Source: Hydrogenophaga pseudoflava NBRC 102511
GTDB taxonomy: Bacteria; Pseudomonadota; Gammaproteobacteria; Burkholderiales; Burkholderiaceae_C
Direction of reading: 5' to 3'
DNA: 64,000 nt
Assembly: GCF_001592285.1 (NCBI RefSeq)
Contig: NZ_BCWQ01000002.1
Coordinates: forward strand, 310,001 to 374,000
The position numbers and the translations under genes were made by a program. A model generated the notes under the pieces. The model did no database searches, was not told where the DNA came from, and saw nothing but the letters and a program-made list of their open reading frames with translations. Position 1 is the stretch's first letter, and each line of letters opens with the position of its first letter. This document shows positions 54,879 to 63,973 of the stretch, piece after piece.

Positions 54879-54920
54879 TTATCATCAGGGTTTTCCATAG
54901 CATTTTTTGGCCGAGATTTA

Positions 54921-54937
54921 TATAAAGTAACCTTATA
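54921..54937. promoter_or_regulatory. MarR-type operator, site 3
   Basis: TATAAAGT-A-ACCTTATA is an imperfect 8-1-8 repeat whose core (TAAAGTAACCTTA) differs by one base from site 1. It is 18 bp upstream of the GTG start of the second CoA ligase, the same kind of placement as site 1. Confidence 0.68.
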
Positions 54938-54955
54938 TTATTTGACGACCCTCCA

Positions 54956-56800
54956 GTGCCTGCTCCCTTTCGCCCCCTGCCCTTCCTCGAACGCAGTGTC
55001 GCCCTGGACGAGCGCGCCGACGGCACGCTCATCGTCCGCTGCCCGGTCCCCCTGAAGGCGCTCGAGCCCCATATCCCGCACCTGCTGCGGCGCAACGCGC
55101 AGCAGCGCCCCGACCATGTGTGGATGGCGCAGCGGCGAGGCGCGGAGCGCGCCTGGCAACGCCTGACCTACGGCGCAGCGACACCCCAGGTCGATGCGGC
55201 CACGCAATGGCTGCTGGACCTGCAGCGCCCGGGCGCGACCGTGATGGTGCTCAGCGGCAACTCGCTCGAACACGGCATGCTGGAACTGGCCGCCATGCAG
55301 GCGCACATGCCGTACGCCCCCATCACACCGGCCTACGCCGCGATGGCCGGCGACCTCTCCCGCCTCAAAGCCATGGCCGCGCTGCTCGAACCCGCGGTGG
55401 TGTTCGTGCAGAGCGCCCGCGCGCTGGAACCGGCCATCCGGGCCCTGGGCGACGACGTCTGGGTGGTCTGCGTGCAGGACCCCATCGACCGCCCCCGGCT
55501 GATCACCTGGGACCGTCTGGTGCAGACCCCGGTGACGGCCAGCGTGGGCGCATCGGTCGCCAGCATCACGCACGACACGGTGGCCAAGTACCAGTTCACG
55601 TCGGGATCGACCGGCACGCCCAAGGCCGTCATCGTGACCCAGGGCATGCTGTGCACCGCCATGGCCATGACCTCGCAGATGGTGCAGTGGGGCGACGACC
55701 GCCCGGAAACCGTGCTGCTGGACTGGCTGCCCTGGAGCCATGTGGCCGGCGGCCACGCGGTCTTCAACGGGGTGCTGGAAGACGGTGGCACGCTCAACAT
55801 CGACGATGGCCGGCCGACGCCGGCCGACTTCGCCGAGACCCTGCGCAACCTGCGCGAGATCTCGCCGGTCCGCTTCAGCGGCATGCCGGTGGCCTACGCC
55901 ATGCTCGCCGAGGCCCTGGAACACGACGAGGTGCTGGGCAAAAGCTTCTTCAAGAACCTGCGCCGGCTCACCTATTCCGGCGCGCGCCTGCCCGACGCCG
56001 TGCATGCCGCGCTCCAGCGGCACGCCGTGCGCTACACCGGGTTTCGCATCCCCCTGGTCTCCGCCTACGGCTCCACGGAGACCTCGGCGGCCGTCACCTA
56101 CGTCTACTGGGCCACCGAGCGCACCGGCCTCATCGGCCTGCCGCACCCCGGTGTGGAGATGAAGCTGATCCCGCTGCCGGACGGTGAGCGCTACGAGGTG
56201 CGCGTGCGCAGCCAGGCGGTCACGCCGGGCTACCTCAAGCAGCCCGAACTGACGGCACAGAGCGTGGACGAAGAAGGCTTTTTCCGCATGGGCGATGCGG
56301 CCAGCTTCGTGGACCGCACCCACCCCGAAGAGGGGCTGGCGTTCGCGGGCCGCGTGGCCGAGGAATTCAAGCTGCAGACCGGTGTGTTCGTGCGTGTGGG
56401 CAGCCTGCGCGTGACCCTGCTGGACGCGACCGCGCCGCTGCTGCAGGACGTGGTGATCACCGGCGCCGACCAGTCGTATGTGGGTGCCCTGGCCTGGCTG
56501 AACATCGCGGCCTGCCGCGAACTCACCGGACTGCACGACGCCGACGTGCGCACCCTGGCAGCCCACCCCCTGCTGCGCCAGCAGCTGACCGAGAAGCTGC
56601 GCGCCCACAACACGCGCCACCCGTCCAGCAGCCTGCGTCTGCGCCGCCTCTGCCTGCTGCAGGCGCCGCCGTCCATCGAACAGGGCGAAACCAACGACAA
56701 GGGCTACATCAACCAGCGCAAGGTGCTCGAGAACCGCCGCGACCGGGTGGACGCCCTCTACGCAGACCACCCCGATGAAAACGTGCTGGTGATCGACTGA
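54956..56800 (+). CDS. Feruloyl-CoA-synthase-like AMP-forming CoA ligase, copy 2
   Basis: A 614-aa ligase paralogous to 46119-47984 over its full length. Motifs: FTSGSTGTPKAVIVT, YGSTETSAAVTYVY and TNDKGYINQRKVLENR. The start is a GTG with no clear ribosome-binding site, 18 bp after the operator, so initiation may be on a very short leader. The aligned N-terminus (LPFLERSVALDERADGTL) supports this start. It activates a cinnamate-like or benzoate-like acid; the exact acid is unknown. Confidence 0.87.
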   Translation: MPAPFRPLPFLERSVALDERADGTLIVRCPVPLKALEPHIPHLLRRNAQQRPDHVWMAQRRGAERAWQRLTYGAATPQVDAATQWLLDLQRPGATVMVLSGNSLEHGMLELAAMQAHMPYAPITPAYAAMAGDLSRLKAMAALLEPAVVFVQSARALEPAIRALGDDVWVVCVQDPIDRPRLITWDRLVQTPVTASVGASVASITHDTVAKYQFTSGSTGTPKAVIVTQGMLCTAMAMTSQMVQWGDDRPETVLLDWLPWSHVAGGHAVFNGVLEDGGTLNIDDGRPTPADFAETLRNLREISPVRFSGMPVAYAMLAEALEHDEVLGKSFFKNLRRLTYSGARLPDAVHAALQRHAVRYTGFRIPLVSAYGSTETSAAVTYVYWATERTGLIGLPHPGVEMKLIPLPDGERYEVRVRSQAVTPGYLKQPELTAQSVDEEGFFRMGDAASFVDRTHPEEGLAFAGRVAEEFKLQTGVFVRVGSLRVTLLDATAPLLQDVVITGADQSYVGALAWLNIAACRELTGLHDADVRTLAAHPLLRQQLTEKLRAHNTRHPSSSLRLRRLCLLQAPPSIEQGETNDKGYINQRKVLENRRDRVDALYADHPDENVLVID

Positions 56801-56834
56801 TCACCCGGCCATTCCAACAAAGGAGACAACACCC

Positions 56835-57815
56835 ATGAAACGAAGAACCCTGTTGCAGGTGGCCGCGGGCAGCGCCGCTGCCGCATGCCTGCCCGGCGCC
56901 TACGCCCAGGGCAAGGACGTGATCCGGCTGGTGAGCGGTTTTGCCCCGGGTGGCATCACCGACGCGCTGTGCCGCATCCTGGCGGACCACCTGGCCGGCG
57001 AGCTGGGCGCCACGGTCATCGTGGAAACCAAGGCGGGCGCGGGCGGTCGGCTGGCGGCCGAACACGTCAAGAACGCACGCCCGGATGGCAACACCTTCCT
57101 GGTGGGGCCCGATGGCTGGGCCATCTTCCCCAGCGCCATGTACACCCCGGCCGAGCTGCGCTACGACCTGCTCAAGGACCTCCAGCCCGTGGCCCAGCTG
57201 GTGTCCTATCCCCTGGCCCTCGTCGTCAACGGCCAGGTGCCGGCGCGCAACCTGGCCGAGTTCGCAGACTGGCTGAAGAAGAATCCAAACCAGGCCAACT
57301 TCGGCACGCCGGCGCCCAACGGGCAGGTCCAATACGTGGGATGGATGGTGGGACAGGCCCTGGGCACACCGCTCGAACCCATCGTCTACAAGGGCAACGC
57401 GCCCATGCTGGTCGACCTGCTGGGCGGCCAGCTGCCGTCGGCCGTGCTGGTGGCCGGCGACGCCGCCAAGCACCCCCGCGAGAAGGTGCGCATGCTGGGT
57501 GTCATTGCCGAGCAGCGCTGGGCGCTGGCGCCGGATGTGCCCACCTTCAAGGAGCAGGGCTTCCCCATCCGCGTCGACGAGGCCTGGCAGGGCATGTGGG
57601 CGCCCGCGGGCACGCCCCCCGCCGCAGTGGCGCGCATGGAAGCGGCGCTGCGCACGGTGCTGGGCAAGGTCGAAGTGCAGCAAGCCGTGGCGTCCAAGCT
57701 GACGGTCACACCGGCCTTCGTCGGCGCCAGCGCGATGGACAAGCAACTGAGAGAGTCCATCACCCACTGGCGCGACGTCATCCGGCGCTCGGGCTACCGG
57801 GCCACCGGGAACTGA
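56835..57815 (+). CDS. Bug/TctC-family periplasmic receptor (orphan)
   Basis: A 326-aa secreted receptor with signal peptide MKRRTLLQVAAGSAAAACLP and AYAQ cleavage site. The mature start IRLVSGFAPGGITDALCRI is the Bug pocket loop. AAGGAG precedes the ATG. It is 34 bp after the CoA ligase and part of its operon. No TctA/B permease is near. Confidence 0.9.
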   Translation: MKRRTLLQVAAGSAAAACLPGAYAQGKDVIRLVSGFAPGGITDALCRILADHLAGELGATVIVETKAGAGGRLAAEHVKNARPDGNTFLVGPDGWAIFPSAMYTPAELRYDLLKDLQPVAQLVSYPLALVVNGQVPARNLAEFADWLKKNPNQANFGTPAPNGQVQYVGWMVGQALGTPLEPIVYKGNAPMLVDLLGGQLPSAVLVAGDAAKHPREKVRMLGVIAEQRWALAPDVPTFKEQGFPIRVDEAWQGMWAPAGTPPAAVARMEAALRTVLGKVEVQQAVASKLTVTPAFVGASAMDKQLRESITHWRDVIRRSGYRATGN

Positions 57816-57882
57816 CCAACACCAACGGCCAGCGCGGCAACGCATCGCGCCCTGGCCTTTTCACCATCCACTGGAGACAAGC

Positions 57883-58854
57883 ATGCACAACCGTAGACAA
57901 GCACTGATCGGCCTCGGCGCCCTGGCCACCACCCCTTGGATCCATGCGCAGACGGGGGACTGGCCCCGACGCACGGTCCGCATCGTCGTACCGTTCACCG
58001 CCGGCTCGCCCCCCGACCTGATCGCCCGGGCCATCGCCCCCAAGCTGTCCGAAAACCTCGGACAGCCGGTCATCGTGGACAACAAGCCCGGTGCCACCAC
58101 CATCATCGGCACCGAACACGTGGTCCACGCCGCCCCCGACGGCTACACCGTCCTGCTGACCGCGACCGGCGCGGCCTCGGTGTTCCCGGCCATCATGAAG
58201 CTGCGCTACGACCCCATCAAGGACCTGCCCCCCCTGGGCCTGGTGGCCACCTCGCAGCAGGTGTTTTTCAGCGGCGGCCCCAAACGCGCCAAGACCCTCA
58301 AGGAATTCCTCGACTGGGCCCGGCAGAACCCCGGCAAGGCCAACATCGGCTCCATCGGCATCGGCACCACCAACCACCTGGCCAGCGAGATGCTGCGCAA
58401 GGCCGCCGACATCCAGTTCACCTACGTTCCGTTCCAGTCGGCCCAGGCCGGCATGCAGGCGGTGATCAACGGGGATGTGGACCTGTTCTGCGCCGATGTG
58501 GGTGTCATCCTGGGCTTCCTCGGCTCGGACAAGGTTTCCCCCCTCGCCGTGGCCGGCGCCAGCCGCTCCGAGTACCTGCCCAACACCCCCACCTTGGCCG
58601 AATCCGGCATCAGCGGTGTGCTCTCTGCCAACCGCTTCGCCCTCTTTCTCCCCAAGGGGGTTCCTCAGCCCGTGTTCACCCGGCTCTCGACGGCGCTGGC
58701 GGCCGCGGTCAACGGGGAGGAAGCGGGTCAGGCGCTGCGCAAGCTGGGCATGACGGCCACCTACGCCCCGGCCGAAGCCGTGGCCGAAGTGATCCGCAAC
58801 GACGCCGGCACCATGGCGCCGCTGGCCAAGGCGCTGAACATCCAGATCAACTGA
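57883..58854 (+). CDS. Bug/TctC-family periplasmic receptor (orphan)
   Basis: A 323-aa secreted receptor; signal peptide MHNRRQALIGLGALATTPWI with HAQ cleavage, mature strand TVRIVVPFTAGSPPDLIARA. GGAG lies 6 nt before the ATG. Tandem with the previous receptor but clearly different in sequence, so the two may bind different acids. Confidence 0.9.
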   Translation: MHNRRQALIGLGALATTPWIHAQTGDWPRRTVRIVVPFTAGSPPDLIARAIAPKLSENLGQPVIVDNKPGATTIIGTEHVVHAAPDGYTVLLTATGAASVFPAIMKLRYDPIKDLPPLGLVATSQQVFFSGGPKRAKTLKEFLDWARQNPGKANIGSIGIGTTNHLASEMLRKAADIQFTYVPFQSAQAGMQAVINGDVDLFCADVGVILGFLGSDKVSPLAVAGASRSEYLPNTPTLAESGISGVLSANRFALFLPKGVPQPVFTRLSTALAAAVNGEEAGQALRKLGMTATYAPAEAVAEVIRNDAGTMAPLAKALNIQIN

Positions 58855-58894
58855 ACACGCGCCCTGCGTGCCCGCCCTGTCACGAATGCCTGTC

Positions 58895-59743
58895 ATGAAC
58901 AACCACGTTGAAGGAACCACGCCCGACGGCGTGGCCTGGAAGATCCACTATGAGGTGTGCGGTTCGGGCGACGACCTCATCCTCCTGCACGGTGGTGGCC
59001 CCGGCGCCACCGGCCGCAGCAACTACGGCAAGAACATCGACGCGCTGGCCCGGGCCTTCCGGGTCTGGGTCATCGACTTCCCGGGATGGGGCCAGAGCTC
59101 CAAGAACCTGAACGCCTTCGGCGGCGCCGGGCCTTTCCAGAACGGGGCGCGGGCGGTCATTGCCTTCATGGACGCGCTGGGCATCGGCCGGGCACACCTG
59201 GTGGGCAACTCCTTCGGCGGATCGGCGGCCCTGTGCGTGGCCATGGAACAGCCCGAGCGGGTGAACCGCCTGGTGCTCATGGGCCCGGGCGGCGGCACGG
59301 TGCCGGGCGCCACCGGCCCCACCGAAGGCATCCGGCAGCTGCAGGGCTACTACCTGGGCGAAGGGCCGACGCTGGAGAAGCTGACCGCCTTCATCGGCAA
59401 CCTGGTGTACGACAGCAGCCTCATCACGCCCGAGCTGATCCGGCAGCGCTTCGAGGCCAGCGCCGACCCGGCGATCTGCGCCAACCCGCCGATCGTGCCC
59501 CGCCCCACCCCGCCGGGCCCGGAGACCTTCATCAGCCGCGACCCCCGGCTGGCGAGCGTGGCGCACCGGGCCCTGTTCATCTGGGGGCAACAGGACAAGG
59601 TCAACCCGGCAGCGGGCATCGACTCGTTCAAGGTCATGCCCAACGCCGACTACGTGCTGCTCAACCACTGCGGGCACTGGGCCCAGTGGGAGCACCCCGA
59701 GCGCTTCAACGACCTGGTGCTGAGCTTTCTGAGGAATCCATGA
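58895..59743 (+). CDS. Meta-cleavage product C-C hydrolase (MhpC/BphD family)
   Basis: A 282-aa alpha/beta hydrolase with catalytic Ser106 (VGNSFGG), Asp234 (GQQDKVNP) and His261 ([11 protein letters not shown]), and the HGGGPGATGRSNYG oxyanion segment. It is the second such enzyme in the window. ATG 58895 is chosen; ATG 58886 or GTG 58868 would give a few more residues. Its stop overlaps the extradiol dioxygenase start (ATGA), and the genes that follow complete an Mhp-like pathway. Confidence 0.9.
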   Translation: MNNHVEGTTPDGVAWKIHYEVCGSGDDLILLHGGGPGATGRSNYGKNIDALARAFRVWVIDFPGWGQSSKNLNAFGGAGPFQNGARAVIAFMDALGIGRAHLVGNSFGGSAALCVAMEQPERVNRLVLMGPGGGTVPGATGPTEGIRQLQGYYLGEGPTLEKLTAFIGNLVYDSSLITPELIRQRFEASADPAICANPPIVPRPTPPGPETFISRDPRLASVAHRALFIWGQQDKVNPAAGIDSFKVMPNADYVLLNHCGHWAQWEHPERFNDLVLSFLRNP

Positions 59744-60678
59744 ACGCGACCGCCACCCAACCCGTCCTGGAACTCGGCTACCTCGGCTTTGAAGTCAGCG
59801 ACCTGGCGCGCTGGCGCCGGTTTGCCACCGAGGTACTGGGCATGATGGCCGCCGACGCAGCGGCCGATGACCAGGGACGCGCCAGCCTGCGGCTGCGCAT
59901 GGACCAGGCACCGGCGCGCCTGCTGCTGACCCAGGGGCCGGCCGACGACTGCGCGTTCGCCGGCTGGCGGCTGGCCGACGAGGCGGCCCTCGCGGCGTTC
60001 TGCGGCAAGCTGGACCGGCTCGGCCTGCCCTGGCACACGTCGTCCGTCAGCGAACGGGCGCTGCGCGGCGTGCGCGCGATGGTGCACTTTTCCGACCCCA
60101 ACGGGAATCGCCACGAGGTCTACTGCGGGCAGGAGCCAGACCCTGAACCGTTCCGGTCCGCCCCGCTGCCCCAGGGCTTCGTGACCGGGGCCGGCGGCCT
60201 GGGGCACATCGTCTACGAGGTGGACGACTACCAGGCGCAACTGGCCTTTGCCCGCGAGGTGCTGGAACTGCGGCTGAGTGACACCATCGAGTTCGAGCCC
60301 GCCCCCAGGGTGAACATCGAAATCTCCTTCTTCCACGCCAACGAGCGCCACCACTCCTTCGCGCTCGCGCCGCGGCCGCCCCGGCCAGGACCGGCCAAGC
60401 GGGTGCACCACTTCATGGTCGAGGTACCGGACATCACCCAGGTCGGACAGGCCCGCGACCGCTGCATCGCCTTCGGTCAGCCCATCAGCATGGACATCGG
60501 CCAGCACACCAACGACCGCATGGTCTCGTTCTACGCGCAGACCCCGTCCGGCATCCACGTCGAGTTCGGCTGCCAGGGTGTGCTCATCGACGACGCCACC
60601 TGGACACCCCAGGTGCACCAGGGCACCAGCATCTGGGGACACCGGCCCCGCCCACAGCCGGCCCCCACCACACCATGA
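59740..60678 (+). CDS. Type I (VOC) extradiol dioxygenase, BphC/MpcI-like
   Basis: A 312-aa two-domain VOC dioxygenase. Predicted Fe(II) ligands: His156 (GLGHIVYE), His224 (VHHFMVEV) and Glu275 (GIHVEFG). It cleaves the catechol made by the FAD hydroxylase encoded next; the product goes to the hydrolase before it. A Pro/Arg-rich tail of about ten residues ends the protein. It overlaps both neighbours by 4 bp. It is of the VOC type, whereas E. coli MhpB is class III. Confidence 0.9.
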   Translation: MNATATQPVLELGYLGFEVSDLARWRRFATEVLGMMAADAAADDQGRASLRLRMDQAPARLLLTQGPADDCAFAGWRLADEAALAAFCGKLDRLGLPWHTSSVSERALRGVRAMVHFSDPNGNRHEVYCGQEPDPEPFRSAPLPQGFVTGAGGLGHIVYEVDDYQAQLAFAREVLELRLSDTIEFEPAPRVNIEISFFHANERHHSFALAPRPPRPGPAKRVHHFMVEVPDITQVGQARDRCIAFGQPISMDIGQHTNDRMVSFYAQTPSGIHVEFGCQGVLIDDATWTPQVHQGTSIWGHRPRPQPAPTTP

Positions 60679-62222
60679 CAGACCGCCCCCCGCACATGCA
60701 CGCCGACTTCGACACCGACGTGGCCGTCATCGGCTACGGCCCCTCCGGCCTGGCCGCCAGCCTCAAGCTGGCCCACCACGGCATCCGCGTCATGGCGTTC
60801 GAGAAGGAACGCAGCATCTACCCGCGTGCCCGCGCCGTCACGGTCAACGACTGGACCATGCGCTGTTTCCAGTCGCTCGGCCTCGACGAAGCCCTGGCCA
60901 AGACCATGGACCCGACCGCCGCCCTGCGCTGGGTGACCTACGACCGCCAGGAGCTGATGCGCGTCGACTTCCCGCCCTCGAAGTTCGGCCGCCATCCCCG
61001 TTCGTACGCGATCTACCAGCCGGCCATGGAAGAGGTGCTGCGCTCCGCCGGGGAACGGCTGGCGCCCGCCCTGTCGGTGCACTACGGCACCGAAGTGGTC
61101 AATCTGAAACAGGACCACGAAGGAGCGGAACTCGAGGTCCGGGACCTCGCCAGCGGCCAGACCCGGCACATCCGCGCCCGCTACGTCCTCGCGTGCGACG
61201 GTGGCTCCAGCGCCACGCGCGAACGCCTGGGCATCCGCCTGCTGGGTGAAACCGGCGAGACCCAGTGGGTGGTGATCGATGCCCGCGTGAAACGCTGGTG
61301 GCCGCAGCGGCACATCCTCACCTTCTGGTCGGACCCGCACCGCCCGGTGGTCGACATCGCGCTCGCACAGGGCAACCACCGCTGGGAGTTCCCGCTAGGG
61401 GCCCACGAGTCGGTGGCGGACTTCGACACCCACGAGAAGCTGTGGCCGCTGCTGCGCTCGCTCGGCGTCTCGCCGGACGACATCGAGATCCACCAGCACG
61501 CGTTCTACAAGCACCATGTGCGGCATGCGCAGACCTGGCGATCGGGCCGCGTCTTCCTGCTGGGCGACGCCGCCCACCTGATGCCGCCCTGGGCCGGCGC
61601 CGGCATGCAGTCGGGCATCCGCGATGCATTCAACATCGGCTGGAAGCTGGTCGAGGTGCTGCAGGGCCGCCTGCCCGAAGCGCTGCTGGACAGCTACGAG
61701 ACGGAACGGGCACCCAATGTCGAGCTCATGACCCAGGCCGCCGTCCAGTTGGGCCGCATCATCCGCCGCGAAATCACGCCGCCCGCCCCGGACAGCGGGG
61801 CGCCTCCCATCGAACCGCCCAACCGCCGGGACCCTGCCCTGGACGCCGGCTGGGTGCGTGGACCGATCGGCGGCACCAGCGTCATCGGCAAGATGCTGCC
61901 TCAGCCGGACGTGGCCGACGCACGCGGCCGCCTGTGCCTGCTCGACGAGGTGCTGGGATCGGGCTTTGCCCTGCTGGGCGATGGCATCCACCCCGCCCAA
62001 AGTCTGTCCGCGGACGAGAAGGCCGGCTGGGACCGGCTGGGTGCGCGCTACCTGACCGTGCTCTCGCCCACCGACCAGGGCGGAGGCGGCGAGGACGTCA
62101 TCGATCTCGAAGGCGGCCTGCTGGCCTGGATGCGCGAGGCCGGTGTGCGCGTGCTGGCACTGCGGCCGGACCGCTTCGTTGCGGCCACCGACCTGCACGG
62201 CCTGGCCGTGCCCGATTGTTGA
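60675..62222 (+). CDS. FAD-dependent hydroxylase, MhpA-like (3-(3-hydroxyphenyl)propionate hydroxylase family)
   Basis: A 515-aa group A flavin hydroxylase. GYGPSG at residues 20-25 (FAD), ARAVTVNDWTMRCFQSLG, CDGGSSATRE and the GD motif VFLLGDAAHLMPPWAGAGMQ. The C-terminal thioredoxin-like domain is present. It is somewhat shorter than E. coli MhpA (about 550 aa). It would convert a 3-hydroxyphenyl-propanoate-like compound to a catechol. ATGA coupling to the dioxygenase. Confidence 0.88.
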   Translation: MTDRPPHMHADFDTDVAVIGYGPSGLAASLKLAHHGIRVMAFEKERSIYPRARAVTVNDWTMRCFQSLGLDEALAKTMDPTAALRWVTYDRQELMRVDFPPSKFGRHPRSYAIYQPAMEEVLRSAGERLAPALSVHYGTEVVNLKQDHEGAELEVRDLASGQTRHIRARYVLACDGGSSATRERLGIRLLGETGETQWVVIDARVKRWWPQRHILTFWSDPHRPVVDIALAQGNHRWEFPLGAHESVADFDTHEKLWPLLRSLGVSPDDIEIHQHAFYKHHVRHAQTWRSGRVFLLGDAAHLMPPWAGAGMQSGIRDAFNIGWKLVEVLQGRLPEALLDSYETERAPNVELMTQAAVQLGRIIRREITPPAPDSGAPPIEPPNRRDPALDAGWVRGPIGGTSVIGKMLPQPDVADARGRLCLLDEVLGSGFALLGDGIHPAQSLSADEKAGWDRLGARYLTVLSPTDQGGGGEDVIDLEGGLLAWMREAGVRVLALRPDRFVAATDLHGLAVPDC

Positions 62223-62232
62223 AAGTCCCCCC

Positions 62233-63018
62233 ATGTCCCATGACAACCGCATCGTCGCCGCCGCAGCGGCGCTTCGCACGGCCCGGCTGCAGCGCCTGCC
62301 GGTTCCCCGCATCTCAGAGGCCTATGGCATCACCGACCTCCACAGCGCCTACGCGGTGGCCGAGATCAACCAGGGCGCGCACCGCTCCGACGGCCATCGA
62401 AAGTGCGGGCTGAAGGTGGGCCTGACCTCGAAAGCCGTCCAGCAGCAGCTGGGCGTCGACCAGCCCGACTTCGGCGTGCTGTTCGACGACATGGAATACC
62501 TCGATGGCGACACGGTACCGGTCAACCGTCTCATCCAGCCCAAGCTGGAGGCCGAGATCGCCTTCATCGTCGGCCGCGACCTCGACGCGCTGCGGCCGAG
62601 CTACGGTGAGTTCCTGCGCTGCATCGACCATGCCGTGGCCGCGCTGGAGATCGTGGACAGCGCCATCGCCGACTGGAAGATCACCCTCGTCGACACGGTG
62701 GCCGACAACGCGTCCTCGGGTCTCTATGTGCTGGGCAACCAGCCCTTTGCCGTCAACGCCCTGTCGCTGGCCGACCAGACGATGACCCTGAAAAAGAACG
62801 GCCACACGGTGTCCGAAGGCTCGGGCGCCGCCTGCCTGGGACACCCCCTGCGGGCCGCCTACTGGCTGGCCTGCACCATGGCCGAGCGCGGACAGGGCCT
62901 GCGTGCGGGAGAGGTCATCCTCAGCGGCGCGCTCGGCCCGATGGTGCCCGTGGCCGCTGGCGACCAGGTCGTGGCCAGCATCGGCTCGCTCGGCACCGTC
63001 TCCTGCCAATTCGAGTGA
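62233..63018 (+). CDS. mhpD: 2-keto-4-pentenoate hydratase
   Basis: A 261-aa FAH-superfamily hydratase. [20 protein letters not shown], the metal-binding [13 protein letters not shown] (Glu pair) and the SGAALGHPxxA-like block [13 protein letters not shown] match MhpD/TesE/XylJ. It hydrates 2-hydroxypenta-2,4-dienoate to 4-hydroxy-2-oxovalerate. Its stop overlaps a GTG and is 5 bp before the ATG of mhpF. Confidence 0.9.
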   Translation: MSHDNRIVAAAAALRTARLQRLPVPRISEAYGITDLHSAYAVAEINQGAHRSDGHRKCGLKVGLTSKAVQQQLGVDQPDFGVLFDDMEYLDGDTVPVNRLIQPKLEAEIAFIVGRDLDALRPSYGEFLRCIDHAVAALEIVDSAIADWKITLVDTVADNASSGLYVLGNQPFAVNALSLADQTMTLKKNGHTVSEGSGAACLGHPLRAAYWLACTMAERGQGLRAGEVILSGALGPMVPVAAGDQVVASIGSLGTVSCQFE

Positions 63019-63023
63019 ACACC

Positions 63024-63962
63024 ATGACCCGCAAAATCAAGGCCGCCATCATTGGCAGCGGCAACATCGGCACGGACCTGATGATCAAGATCCTGCGCCA
63101 TGGCCAACACATCGAGATGGGCGCCATGGTCGGCATCGATCCGGCCTCCGACGGCCTGGCCCGCGCCGCCCGCCTGGGCGTGGCGACCACCCACGAAGGC
63201 GTCGAGGGTCTGACCCGTCTGCCCGTCTTCGACGACATCGACATCGTCTTCGATGCCACTTCCGCCGGTGCCCACGTGAAGAACGACGCCTTCCTGCGCA
63301 GCAGGAAGCCCGGCATCCGCCTGGTGGACCTGACGCCGGCAGCGATCGGCCCGTACTGCATCCCGGTGGTCAATGGCGCGGCGCACCTGGACGCGCCCAA
63401 CGTCAACATGGTCACCTGCGGCGGCCAGGCCACCATTCCCATGGTGGCGGCGGTATCGCGGGTGGCCAAGGTGCACTACGCGGAGATCGTGGCCAGCATC
63501 TCCAGCAAGAGTGCCGGCCCCGGCACCCGCGCCAACATCGACGAGTTCACCGAAACCACGTCCAAGGCCATCGAGGTGGTGGGCGGCGCAGCCAAGGGCA
63601 AGGCCATCATCGTGCTGAACCCGGCCGAGCCACCGCTGATCATGCGCGACACGGTCTACACCTTGAGCGAACCGACCTCCGAAGACGCCATCGCCGAATC
63701 GGTGGCGAAGATGGCCGCTGCCGTGCAGGCCTACGTGCCGGGCTACCGGCTCAAGCAGGCGGTGCAGTTCGATCGCGTCGAGAACATCCGCATCCCCGGC
63801 GTGGGCGACCACCTGTCCGGGCTCAAGACATCGATCTTCCTCGAGGTCGAGGGCGCAGCCCACTACCTGCCGGCCTACGCCGGCAACCTGGACATCATGA
63901 CCAGCGCCGCGCTGCGCACCGCCGAGGCCATGGCCGAGCGCATGAGTCAAGTCGCGGCCTGA
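63024..63962 (+). CDS. mhpF: Acetaldehyde dehydrogenase (acetylating)
   Basis: A 312-aa enzyme with [20 protein letters not shown] (NAD site) and the catalytic Cys in [12 protein letters not shown], as in MhpF/BphJ/DmpF. It turns acetaldehyde, channelled from the aldolase encoded next, into acetyl-CoA. ATG 63024 is preferred; GTG 63015 overlapping the upstream stop is an alternative. Confidence 0.94.
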   Translation: MTRKIKAAIIGSGNIGTDLMIKILRHGQHIEMGAMVGIDPASDGLARAARLGVATTHEGVEGLTRLPVFDDIDIVFDATSAGAHVKNDAFLRSRKPGIRLVDLTPAAIGPYCIPVVNGAAHLDAPNVNMVTCGGQATIPMVAAVSRVAKVHYAEIVASISSKSAGPGTRANIDEFTETTSKAIEVVGGAAKGKAIIVLNPAEPPLIMRDTVYTLSEPTSEDAIAESVAKMAAAVQAYVPGYRLKQAVQFDRVENIRIPGVGDHLSGLKTSIFLEVEGAAHYLPAYAGNLDIMTSAALRTAEAMAERMSQVAA

Positions 63963-63973
63963 GGAGCATCCAA

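Noticed and set aside
54755-54898. An N-terminal extension of the copy-2 MarR protein.
   Set aside because: The extension has no counterpart in copy 1 and would place the start codon inside the regulatory region with the 7-5-7 palindrome.
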